A program made the position numbers and the translations under genes. From assembly GCA_030770545.1 (NCBI GenBank), contig CM061105.1, positions 4,943,001 through 5,007,000 on the forward strand: a DNA stretch of 64,000 nt. The letters are read 5' to 3'. Of the stretch, positions 1-11,266 are shown in pieces (the stretch's first letter is position 1; each line of letters begins with the position of its first letter). The notes below the pieces were generated by a model. The model had not been told where the DNA came from and did no database searches. It worked only from the letters and a program-made list of their open reading frames with translations. This DNA is from Macropodus opercularis. Its lineage: Eukaryota > Chordata > Actinopteri > Anabantiformes > Osphronemidae.

Positions 1-49
1 TACTCTTCTTCAAAACACATCTGAAACACACCAAAAAGACAACGACAGC

Positions 50-184
50 TTAAGCGGAGCCCTTTATCGACTCAAATAGAACATGAAGGTTTCCGTCCTC
101 AGCATCACCTTCATCGGTCTCTTCTTCCTCCTCATTGACCTCCTGCGTGGAAAGAGGTTCAACCGGTGTCGTTCCTGCTGGTAG
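50..184. other. Ambiguous short open frames at left edge
   Basis: Two mutually antisense frames occupy this stretch and I cannot decide whether either is real. On the minus strand an open frame ends in TAA at 50-52 and reads as a strongly acidic tail (EEEEETDEGDAEDG); it could be the last coding exon of a gene continuing left, with a weak acceptor (CCAGCAG) near its start. On the plus strand an ATG at 83 in a fair Kozak context opens a 33-residue frame (MKVSVLSITFIGLFFLLIDL then RGKRFNRCRSCW) that looks like a signal peptide followed by a dibasic site. An acidic coding strand automatically gives an F/L/S-rich antisense strand, so at most one is likely genuine. No family is recognised. Confidence 0.15.
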
Positions 185-713
185 CCATCATCCTCGTCAC
201 ATCATGTTCTCCCTCACTTGTTTCTCTCCGTGCCTCCCAACTACCTGCTAACGCTGAGGGCTGTCGTTGTCTGTTTGGTTTAAGCTCTTTGAAAACAGAG
301 ACTTGTGAGGTTTTGCTCATCCTTTAAACTTTCTGCACATTATTAGATACTTGTAAGCCTCAAATACAGATGTTTTGAACCAAACTTGAAGTCAACTGTC
401 AACTAAAGTTACCAGCGTATGCATGATTAATGCTGCCTTCAGGTGCTGCCTCGTATTTAGTAATTTAAACTGTAAATAGTAACAATGTCATGGGTTGTGT
501 TGACCTGTGTCTCATTAAAAATGAATTCTGGGGACTTGGGTTGACGATATATTCTTCAGCAGCCCTGCAGTTTCCAGTTTTTTTACAATCTGTTTGCAGT
601 TGTTTGTGTCTGGTCACCTTAAGCTTTATTTGTCAAAAATGCTTTAAAACAGAGAATCTTTTAAAACGTTATGAGATGCTAATCTCTCCCCCACCCCACA
701 GCGCAGTCTTAAA

Positions 714-754
<41 letters not shown>
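714..754. repeat. (GT)n microsatellite
   Basis: An essentially perfect GT dinucleotide run of about 40 bp. Confidence 0.95.
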
Positions 755-756
<2 letters not shown>

Positions 757-1957
757 GGGTCACGTCTCTTCGGCATTTGACTGCGTTGCTTCACGGTTGT
801 CTTAAAATCTCAGGGAGCTATAAACCAGACTGACAGACTGGACACTTCCTAAAGAGCCTAAATCAGCCAGATTGACAGACGTGTTTATTTTGTGAAAGGC
901 TGTCGACAGTAAGGTGATGCTTTTCTCTAACGTCCTCGCTCACATACGTTCACACAGAAATAATAGCATCAATTAGGCAGCGCAGCGAGGCTCTGTCTTC
1001 GCCGTGCACACTGCCACGCCGCTGAACCATGCACATGTGGGTTTTTAGGCAGTGTGTGTGTGTGTACATGAGGTGATTAATCTTATCTAGGGAAAAGTTT
1101 GCTTCGTTACTGCAGCGGCACAGGAAGCGCACACAAACTGTACAAGAACAACATATTATAGATAGGATTTAAAGCAACGCGCATATCTGTGAATGTTTAG
1201 TCTGAGGGAGTTAAACTGTTGTGTCACGTTTCTGCCGTCTGGTATGGTCAGAGTCAGGTCTGCCGCTGTGTGGACGGCTGTTGCCATGGAAGCAAATCAC
1301 TGGATGGTAATGACACAGTAAAGCAGCTCTGCCTTGTGTCTGCTGTGTTCGCATCAGTTCAGGCTCCACATTCTGACTGTCGTAAAACTCTCACGTTAAA
1401 CTGACTGAGTGACCATGAGTCAATAATCACCATCGTGTTCACTTTGTAAATCCCCTAAATAGGCTGACTAGAATATTTCTTACACGAGGATCCTGATGTT
1501 CTCTGATGTGACTACATCACCTGTCGACGTTTGCAGTTTATGACGTAAAGCAAAATGAAAGGGAAAATGTCAGGTAATTATGCTGTGTCTCTGCCCTATG
1601 CACTCATTTCTTGCAGTGATATGAATGTATACGACTCCGACGAGAAGCAAAAAGTGGCGTAATTAAGCATCTAATCTCTTGTTTGTCTGTTGTCCCCAGT
1701 AAATAGAAACACAGGGCCTTCAAGTTCCAGCCTGGAATTCCCTAATGTAGCAAAAAATGTGATGAGCGAGCTCATTCTGCTGTTTTCTGACCTGATCTCC
1801 TAAGATTTGATTTTCCAGCAATTTCACAAATGAGTCTTTTCTTATTTTATGTCAAACGGCAGAATATGAAGTAGAAAATCAGCTCTGTCTGAAAATTAAG
1901 CCCCCCCTTGATTCTGCCCAACTACAGGGAGACCTAGAGACTCACAAAGTGCATACT

Positions 1958-1958
<1 letters not shown>

Positions 1959-2015
<57 letters not shown>
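1959..2015. repeat. (AC)n microsatellite
   Basis: A pure AC run of about 56 bp, one of the longest pure AC runs in the window and likely polymorphic. Confidence 0.97.
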
Positions 2016-2016
<1 letters not shown>

Positions 2017-2713
2017 CCCATCAGGCACACCTACCATAGAAGGTTGATAGGAAAATATATTCCACACAGACGACATGATAACAGAGTCATTTCACACTTC
2101 GCTGACCCTCTGCACCTTCTCGTAGAGTGCGTGTGTGTGTGTGTGTGGACATGTGCGCATGTTGTAGGGTGCTGGTGCGTAGATGTACCCTACGCACCTC
2201 GAGAGACTCCGCTTCTCCCAATTTCCATATGATGAGCCCTGAGGTCGTCTTGACAGTGAATGAGAAACAGATGGAGAGAAGGTGCAGGAGGACGTCACGA
2301 CGCACAGCGCGGAGCTTGTATTTCTGCGGGGGAACACACTGTCCTCACCACAGCCTCACTACCAGGGTATCAGCACCAACAAATTAAAGCCACGACGTGT
2401 CGTTATAATCACATAGTCTGTGGCGCACGTATGGTTTTTTTTTGCACGCATACGTGGCGCACTGATGCTCATGTCACTGGGTCCTCGGGCGCACATGCTT
2501 CTGAAGCATCTGTGCAGGTCTATCAGCCTGATGCGGTATATGACAATCCATCCTCACGCCTCACAGCCTCTGGCAGGCTGAGGCCTAATAATAAATGCAA
2601 ATTGCAATCAGAGGAGCAGATCGAGGCTGGAGAGGATAAGTGCTCCAATATGGCTTTGTGTGTGTGTGTGTGGGGGGGTGTGTGTTGTGTGGATGGATGT
2701 GTGTATCTTGTAT

Positions 2714-2731
2714 AAGAGAGAGAGAGAGAGA
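2714..2731. repeat. (AG)n microsatellite
   Basis: A short pure AG run, preceded at about 2,655-2,700 by an impure GT/G-rich tract. Confidence 0.85.
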
Positions 2732-3584
2732 ACGGCAGAGCAGCGTTACCGAATGTCAAGTGCTGACGTCACAAACAGACTGCATAACAAGAGAACGAGT
2801 GAGGTGTTACACATATTGATTTATTTGTTGGATAAAACTCCACTTTTCCAGTGTGAGGGCCAAGTACGGCTGATTAAAGTGTGTGATGTAACTGCCAACC
2901 ACAAACTAAAAAACAGAAAGAGCTGTGTCTTCACTGTCGGCCTTTTTAAAAACAAAGTATGTATTAGTATTAGTAGTACTACACGGATAGGATTTATCTT
3001 ATTAGTATCCTCAGTAACCTCATTACAATAAACTATAACCATCTGAGCAACAATATAAAATGTCAAAATATTTTTTGTGTAAAAATGTTTCTTTCTTACA
3101 TTAAGTGTAAAGAATATATTGTTTTGCTAAATTAAGCTAAATTAAACTGCATTTCTTTGCTATCTTTAAACTTACGATGTGAGCACAAAGTAAAATCAAA
3201 TCAAATATAATTTGTTCCATGATCCCAAATCACATAAGGAAAAACTCAACCTAACAAACAAAACCTTATAGAAAAAAGAAGAAATAATAAATGAAGAAAC
3301 TCATCACATTCTGCCTACGAAAGAGGTCTACAAGTTAATCTAAGCAGCTGCTGAGTGTAACTTTGTACTTATGTACGTCGTCATACAGGAGTTTGAAACC
3401 ATGAACATAACCAGTGAGGAGGGAGATGATGAAGAAGAGCGTCACGAAACCACAGCTCCACCCATTGTGTTATTATTTTTCTTTGACAATCGCTGTCGCA
3501 CAGCTAACCAGACTGCAACTTGTTGAAAGGGCAGCGCTACTGACACGCGCATTCCTTTCAATATGAAATCTGCTTAAGAGGCGC

Positions 3585-3586
<2 letters not shown>

Positions 3587-3620
<34 letters not shown>
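3587..3620. repeat. (GT)n microsatellite
   Basis: A GT run of about 32 bp ending in GCGCGGG. Confidence 0.95.
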
Positions 3621-3623
<3 letters not shown>

Positions 3624-4389
3624 GGCATCATAATCATATTCTTTAGCTTCGTAAGCATTCTTTCACTTTCTCCTTTCATCTCTCCACTCCTGATGTGACT
3701 GCTGGTGCTGGTCCATCTGTCTTTTATTCAGCCTATTCATCATTTCCTCACTCATCAACTGCGTGTTACTTCATTTTCTCTCACTCCATCTGTGCCTCCA
3801 CCCAACTCATTGCATCCCTTGCTCTCGTTCCTGTGTGCTCTTTAGTAGCTTTATTTTGTGTCTCAGCTTTTAAAAGTAACTGTAGCTGGTCAACCACTAC
3901 ATTTGTTTAACATATTTAAGGTTGTGTGCACATACAGTGTATAATCAGGAAACTATGGGGGACACTTAACTCCTTTCCTCTGCTCCTCTATAAGTCCCGA
4001 AATTGCCAATATTCAGAATCATAATTTACTCATCTTCATCAGTGCAGTGAGTAGAATATGTTCTACAGCTGATGCATTTTTTGTTGATGCTGCCAGAGAA
4101 ACACTACTATATTTGAAGAAATATTGTGTTGAAATTCAGATGAAGCATGTTTTATACCTTATGTTTTGATTTTTCAAACAATGTACTAGTTAGATTAGTC
4201 ATTAGCTAGTTGCCTATTCATCCATCCACTACACACTTTTTGTTTCTAATTCTATCCCTGATTAATGCAAGTACTGTACAACTTTTGTTTACCTTTTTTT
4301 TTTCTTGGTCTCCACCAACTGAAATTAAACCTGCCTCTAGCTGCTACATGCTGAAAGGTTGAAATGGTGAGGAGAAATCATTTCGCCCC

Positions 4390-4640
4390 CCTTTCTCTAC
4401 TGCGCCCTCTGTCTCTATTCGTCGGCCCGCGATGAGGCTGAATGATGAGGCAGTTTGAATGACAGCTGAGGCGGCCATTTGCTCAGCGTGAAGGAGACAG
4501 AGAGAGGCCTGAGCAACAGCTACAGCTCAGCTGCATCTCCTTCATGTAGTGGCGCGGGGCGGGTGGGAGGTTATGAAGATTTATTCCTCGGGCGCTCCAG
4601 CAGCACAGGCATGATTATGATACCATAACACAAGGTGCCA
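4390..4640. promoter_or_regulatory. Candidate regulatory patch, GC-rich, no ORF
   Basis: This stretch has clearly higher GC and CpG content than the surrounding AT-rich sequence. It contains a GC box-like GGGGCGGG at about 4,556 and several CAGCTG E-box-like motifs, and no open frame. Nothing transcribed is recognised next to it. It could be a distal regulatory element or an unannotated promoter; a cross-species alignment is needed to tell. Confidence 0.2.
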
Positions 4641-6614
4641 TAAAGAAAATGGTGTCAGTAAATGAAAAGTAGAGTGCAGAGATGTGTGTGTGTGTGATCA
4701 ATCAATCCTGTCAGGCATGTAGCTGTTACTGCCAGTCGGCCATTTCTCCCTTGTCTTTGACTTTCTTTCATTTCCACTCTGCTTCTGCTCATTTGTATGT
4801 GTCTGGGTGTTTCTGGGTCAGTTTGCCAAGTCTTTCACCTACAATACCTCATGTGAGCACTGATAAGAGGTGAGGAATTACCAAACACGTTGACCACATG
4901 CTGGCTGAGATCACACACACACGGCCCCTCACTCTGATATTTCACACGGAGGCAGAAAGGGACGCATACATCATTCTGACAGAGGCAGAATGGAGAGAGA
5001 CATCCCTCTGTTATCTCCACACACACACGTACTGTCAGAGATTTATAGTACAAGGCTTTAATGGCGCCCTCACACACTTCTGCCTCTGTATCCTTCTCTG
5101 CTCTCTCACACAGACTCACAAACACACACTCATCCATCACTTTCCTCTTCTTCGTTTTCCCCTTCCCTTCACTGTCTTTTCTCCATCGGCTGTTCATCTC
5201 ACATCTTCCACCTCTTCTCATCCCTCTGCTCTATTTTCCCCCTCTTCTCTCCCGAAGCAGCTCCTCCTTCTCTCGGTTAATTTAAAGTACAGTAAAAAAT
5301 AAAGACGTCAACGTCTGTTTTTGTTCAGAGGGAGAAACGACATCTCCCGTGTGTCATCCTAAGATTGAAGTGTTTTTATAAACAGTCTAATGTTCCCAAT
5401 AAATAGCATGCTGACAGAGTACATGACTCTCTAATGGACAACGCTTAAACCTTAAACACAGATCATTGACCCATGTGATTTATAGAGCAATGCTTGCAGC
5501 CACTAAGCGAAGCTGATCTCCAGTAAAATATGCTGTTGTGTTGCTCAGCAATCAAACATGTTCTTAGGTGCTGTTTCCTGCTGTTATGATTGTTATGATA
5601 TGAAGTTTGCAGGGATTACAGTCAGTCAGTTCGTGTGTCTAATGTTGTGAGTATCTGTGGTGACGTGTTGTCTTGTTTTATGCTGACCATCCATTTTTCC
5701 TTTTCATTTTCACCTGAACATTGTGGGTTTTTTTTTTTTTGTATTCAGGAACCGTTTGCACTCTCCTGCAATCAAATAGACACATTACACACATATACGC
5801 ACACACTCGCCCTTCAATACAACCCTATAATTTGCCAGATGCGGCGAAATGTCGGTTACTATGGCAACTACAATAGGGGGACTTTTTCGTTTTTTTCTCA
5901 ATTTTGGCAATAGGGCTGCACGGATGCACAAACCAGGACACGCACTCGTCATGTGATCATCACTGGGACACTGAATGGGGGAGTGAATTAAGAGCCAGCT
6001 CTACATGCACATGCTGGAGACAACAGGGACTGGCGATGCAAAATTACACGAAGTGAAGGAAGTCTGCTTTCAGGCAAATAAGGGCTAAAGGGGTTATGAA
6101 TGGACTCATAATTAAAATAACAGGCTGGATAAAACGTAAAGAAACTAAAACCACAATGATCTGAACTGACGCACATCAATGCTTGTCAATGAAAATACAA
6201 CAAGGGTTAATACAGGGGCTTATATTAAATCTGATGAAAGTGCCACTCACAGAACTTTCACATTGTAATTAATGTTGTCATTTAAAAGATGCCGCTTTTA
6301 AAATGTGAAATCCTAATATTGCTTCTTATAAAATAGACCCCAAGTCATCAGCTACAACAAAAAGAAAAAAAAACTGAATTAAAAGCATAGCAGGGGATTA
6401 TCCTCACACACATACACACACAGCTGCATCTGGTTGGAGCTGATAAGAATTTCCCTCCCCTCAAGGAATCAAGCGAAAGGAAAACACGATGTAGAAAGAT
6501 GTGGTGCGAGGGAAGAGAAGAAGGGGGAAGCCGTGGGTGGGTGACAGTTCAGAGCTGCAGTGTGAGTGGTACCCCCGTTATTGTCTAGTGTAACACAACT
6601 TCAAGCCCACATCT

Positions 6615-6615
6615 C

Positions 6616-6653
<38 letters not shown>

Positions 6654-6654
6654 G
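6615..6654. repeat. Compound (GT)n(GA)n microsatellite
   Basis: A GT run passes directly into a GA run, about 40 bp in total. Confidence 0.95.
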
Positions 6655-7075
6655 GTTTCTGAGGTTGTCTATGTTTTACTGGCTTGTTTAGGGAAATGGC
6701 ATCTAATCAATGAACAGCCTGTAGACACGCACACACGTCGCTGCATCCTACAACCGATCCGTTTATCGGGGAGCTACAACCCTACAGTGATCTACAGGGA
6801 CTCGGGTGTTTAAAAAGCACTTCCTCTAAAGTCAGTCTTATTCTGAAAAGCGTAAGTGGGGATCACACCTGGACAGAAGTGACGACAAAATGGAACAGTT
6901 CTTCCACTTTTTATTTCCTGCCTACAAAACAACAACGGCAGGAAGTTCCCAGCTTGTCCTTGATTTGCCTTTCAGAATCCACATCTAGGCCTCAAAGCTC
7001 ATGCAGTCATACATGGTTTTTTTTTTCTGAATTGTGCGCGGCTGACTTACGCATGTCTGACGAAACATCACCCCA

Positions 7076-7260
7076 GTGACGTCAGCTGACAAAAAGCAGC
7101 TCCTCTCTGCCTCCTCTTTTCGCCTCCTGTCAAGCTATGTAAATTCTGAGTCCTCCGCAAGGACGTACAGCTCCAGCCAATCAGAAGCTCTCTGTGGCGG
7201 GCATTTACATAAATCTGCATGGCTAATGTACTGTGCAAATTGAAGGAGTGACACAGTGAC
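7076..7260. promoter_or_regulatory. Candidate regulatory patch with CRE and CCAAT box
   Basis: A perfect palindromic cAMP-response element TGACGTCA lies at about 7,077-7,084. A CCAAT motif in the favourable context AGCCAATCAG lies near 7,176, followed by homeodomain/octamer-like words such as TTTACATAAATCTGCAT. CRE plus CCAAT is a common proximal-promoter combination, but I see no coding exon downstream for 4 kb. This is inference only; it may be a conserved noncoding element or chance. Confidence 0.25.
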
Positions 7261-9542
7261 GGTACCTTTTCTCAGCGATAACATAATTCAGCAGCTGACC
7301 TTAAACTAAAAAAATGTAATGGCCTGATAAATCCATTCATTTTTGTCCCCGGCTGGACCAAGTGGAAAACAAACCGCATTTGTTTGTGTAATTGGCCATG
7401 AGGAGAGAGAGATGGAGCAAAAGTGAGTGTGAGTGTGAGAGGGAACGGGTGTATAAACAGAGGAGATGGATGAGTCTATTAAAGCAGTGGCTAATCCAGG
7501 CTATTAGGAAGCAGAGTGAAGGAGTGTGGGAGAAGAGGATACATACGTTGGGTTAATGGCTCTAAATACAGAACTAAACGGACTAAAGGACTGTTAGAGA
7601 TTATCATAAATCTACCCAGGGGTGCTGGAGGAATCATGGGCCTTCAAGATGACTGTGGGCCATCGTCTCTTTCTCACAGACCTTAACTCAACACACACTT
7701 CTACATACTAATGATCACTTATCACACAAATGCAATAGCAAATACTAAACACTACATCTTGCTGTTGTGATAATTAATCAGTTGTTAATGTAGTTTTGGT
7801 TTTATCTGCAAGTTCTAATTCTAATTGTTTGCTACGGAGATGTTTGGTTTGCAGGAGTATTTTGTTTATTTATGTGTTGTTGTTGTTTTCCTGTATTCGC
7901 AAAGCATTAACTCAGTTCTTCTTAGCTTTTCAAGGATTTCCATGTACCTTGCTCACATGAACCTTGGAGGAGTGTTTTGAAAGATGGGTGGTTCATTCAT
8001 CCCTACTTTTATGTCCTGTCCGTAGACTGAAACTGCTGACGTCCCTGTCACCGGCTGGTCTTACAAGTTATTAGTTTAAGGTTAAGGTCAACACCAAAGG
8101 CCTTCGCAAAGTTGGGTTTTAATTAAACTTTCTTTTTTTATATATACAAAGCTTCCAATTTGACCGTTTTCTATCACCTTCAGCTCTTTGGAGGCCTTGA
8201 TAAGTAAATCCTGCTGACAGGACAGTAACCCAGAGGTGTGTGCAGGAAAAGGTAAACACACACAAGTAACCTACACGGATGCACAGTCGCGAAGGTGCTC
8301 GGGAGCTGTGCTTTACAGCAATTACACATAAGGGTACACAAGTACGTTGACAACAAGAAGGTTTGGAGGTGGAATATCAGTGATTCACTGTGATTTGTGA
8401 TGACGTCTGATGCAAATTCCTTATATGGTGCCAAACTCAAAGCGTGGGCTTACAGGAAGAAAATGTAACCATGATAATATAGGTTTGCATCACTGTGATG
8501 TGAGTGTTTTGTATAATAGAGGCTCACCTCTCACACGCACAGCCCGGATGCTGATTAGAGGAGAGCTTCAGGTCCAGCCAATCGGAAAGCAGCATGTCGC
8601 ACAAGCCGTCATAGCGATGAGTCCACCTTCTCAGAGCTGGAGCAGAGTGAGAGGGTTGGGGCATGGTAAATAACTGGGACAGACACACACACACAGACAC
8701 ACTAACCATAGTGGACAAGCCTTCGCTTCCCATTAAGTCATGCACTGCCCTGAGGACAGGTTAAAAATACTTCACCACTAAGAGAAGAGCCAAAACAACA
8801 ACACGAGTGAGAGAGAGTGTGTTTGAACAACCACCTTAAATGCATCCTCATCTGGAAACAGTTATATTAACAAAATAAAGTAAACGCAATTACCACATGC
8901 ACCAACTAAAGGCACCACCAATATTTTGTCAATACAGAAAATTAAAACAATCAAAATGATGTTTGGAGCCTTTGAAGTCTGACTTAATTATATAATCGCT
9001 TACAGTGCATCAACAATTCCTGGGTGCAGTTAAGATTTTCGGTCCACTGTGAGTCATTGGCGAATGTAGGACACGTGTGGGTGTTTAAACCCTTCACTGT
9101 GAAAAGCAGCTTGTGCCTCATCTCCCCCTTCTGACTTCCACATGTGGTCACACCGTCAGCATATTCCTGCCTTATGGATTTAGAAGAATGGGGTTTTTTT
9201 CTGCTGAGAGTTTGACTGATAGCTGTCATCGTCATTTATTTAAGTGGTCTAGGATCTAGGATTAGCTTAGCTTTGCAGAATAATGGGGAAAAGGAGGAAA
9301 CAGTTGACATAAGCGACAGTTGCTAAATAAAAAATACAAAATTAAATTATAAATACACTATTATGCTAAATTAGTGTTTATAGTTTACTTTGTGTGTGTT
9401 ATGTGTATACAGGTGTTTCATACAGTGTAGTTGGTAAAGTACTCGGTAACTGCACACTTTCTATCTAAACGCACTTTCTTCCAGGGCTAAACATTCTACT
9501 GGGTTTATTTGAGAACGCCAGCCACCTCAACTTACCGTCACA

Positions 9543-9569
9543 ACACACACACACACACACACACACACA
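9543..9569. repeat. (CA)n microsatellite
   Basis: A pure CA run of about 27 bp. Confidence 0.93.
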
Positions 9570-11045
9570 TTTACTAGTGTAAAACACCGGTCAAGTGATG
9601 CTCAGCGACATTAGTGCGATGTTCCTGCAGTCACTCACAGTGAGCGCAAAACAAGCGCAGCCTGTTTAGCTGACACCATGAAACCAGAACGTACTTTGCG
9701 TTAGAAGATAAAACAATCAGTGCCGTAAACTAAGCTAAAGTATGTGGGTATGATTGTGTATCTGCACAATGACATGGAGAGCATTCATACAGATACAGGC
9801 CTTACTTAAGTGTTTGTCACATCTTTCTCAACAACTATAACAAATATTCGTGAATCTTTGTCTTTTGCTTCTCTAAAATCTTAAATTCCCACTTGCTACT
9901 GTTTAATAAAATAACTGTATTGTCCTTCCTCGTTTTGTCCTCACCAAACACAGATATTTCCCCTCCTCCTCTATCCCAGGTCTGTTCTGGGTCTCCATTT
10001 GACAAATCACCGCATTAAATGTGGCCATTTTTGGCGCCCCACACTTCCCTCTGCTTATTGGTTTCAGATAAAACGGCAATATTTCCATTCATCTACTTCC
10101 GTTCATCGGTGCAGCGCGTAGAAACTGTCCCCGCACATGCCACACACACACACACTCACACGCACAGACAGACACATGCACGGTGATACACATGCCTCCT
10201 CTCTCTCTTTGGTCGTTAATAATGTACTGATGGAAACAGTGAGGTTACTGACCCATAGCCAACCCATTAATCAAACCAAACAACTAGCATATGATTGTAA
10301 TAAATATGCTCTTGACGAATGTGTTGCCGTTAGACGAACAGATCCACTGCTTCTCAGGAGCTGAGACCAGAAGGACAAATGCGAAAGAAAACATGCCACA
10401 AATTAGCTACTTAAACTTATAGAAATATTACCTCTATGCAAAATCTAAACATAAATCCTGCTGTCGGTCATCAATTGCAGTACATATTGTGATCCACACT
10501 TATTGTTACCTAATTAGCTGTATGGATACTTAAAGTTTTCCCGTTGTCCACTCATTAAGCAAGGATTGATTGGTCTATAGATAATTTGTAAGAGTTTGGG
10601 CCACCATCAAATAAGATTAAGGTGCCAGTTAATCCTGTGCAATAGACAGGTTTTATAATTGCGGATGTGCTGACCTCTAGTGGCGGCGTGGTGAAACTAC
10701 AAGACAGCTTGACAACACTTGAACAATTTAACTTTTTTTATGTGTTGTTTTGATTGTTTTTTTTTACCCCGAACCAAAACAACAACAACACGGTCACAGT
10801 AAATGTAGATGGCAGGACCAACCTGTGTATTTGTAATGTTAAATCCTAAGAAAGGAGAAAGGACTGAAGACCTCACACAAATATGGAAAAGCCTCAGACT
10901 GGGCAGTCCTGAAAACCATCATGCAGCTTTTACTCCAATGCAGCAAACGAAAGGAAAGTATTTATAAGAAATTAGCAGCTATAAATTCTGTTTCCTGGCC
11001 GCGAACGGTGTCGCCTGTTTTATGACGTTTCACATATCTGGCGCG

Positions 11046-11266
11046 GTCGCCTAGCAATCGGTGGGGGGCGTGTCCAGTCGACGAGTTGTCCAGTGGATGC
11101 AGTGGTGGGCGTGGTCTCTTTCACGATCTCCAGGAAGAGGAGGGCCTCGGGGGGTTGGACTTCGCTAAGGCCGCCGGGGGTTGAAACGCAGCGGCGGGTT
11201 TTCCTATTAGCTGCACGTTTTCATTTAGTTTGGCTTCTGCTACTACTTCTACTACTACTGGAGAAA
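11046..11266 (+). promoter_or_regulatory. slc25a30: slc25a30 promoter / 5' leader
   Basis: CpG density and GC content rise sharply just upstream of the first slc25a30 exon. There is a GC-box/CACC-like GGTGGGGGGCGTG at about 11,060 and GGTGGGCGTGG at about 11,103. An RFX X-box-like GTCGCCTAGCAATC lies at 11,046-11,059. No TATA box is visible, consistent with a housekeeping-type CpG promoter. The leader ends in a pyrimidine/CTACTACTT-rich stretch directly before the start codon. Confidence 0.5.

Larger units (their letters stand above)
185..11045. other. Gene-free interval left of slc25a30
   Basis: I see no exon that can be tied to a protein family on either strand. The open frames here are short and mostly follow microsatellite reading frames. 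The interval holds several (GT)n/(CA)n tracts, annotated separately, and AT-rich intergenic sequence. Two patches, around 4,400-4,640 and 7,076-7,260, look more promoter- or enhancer-like than their surroundings. Confidence 0.6.
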
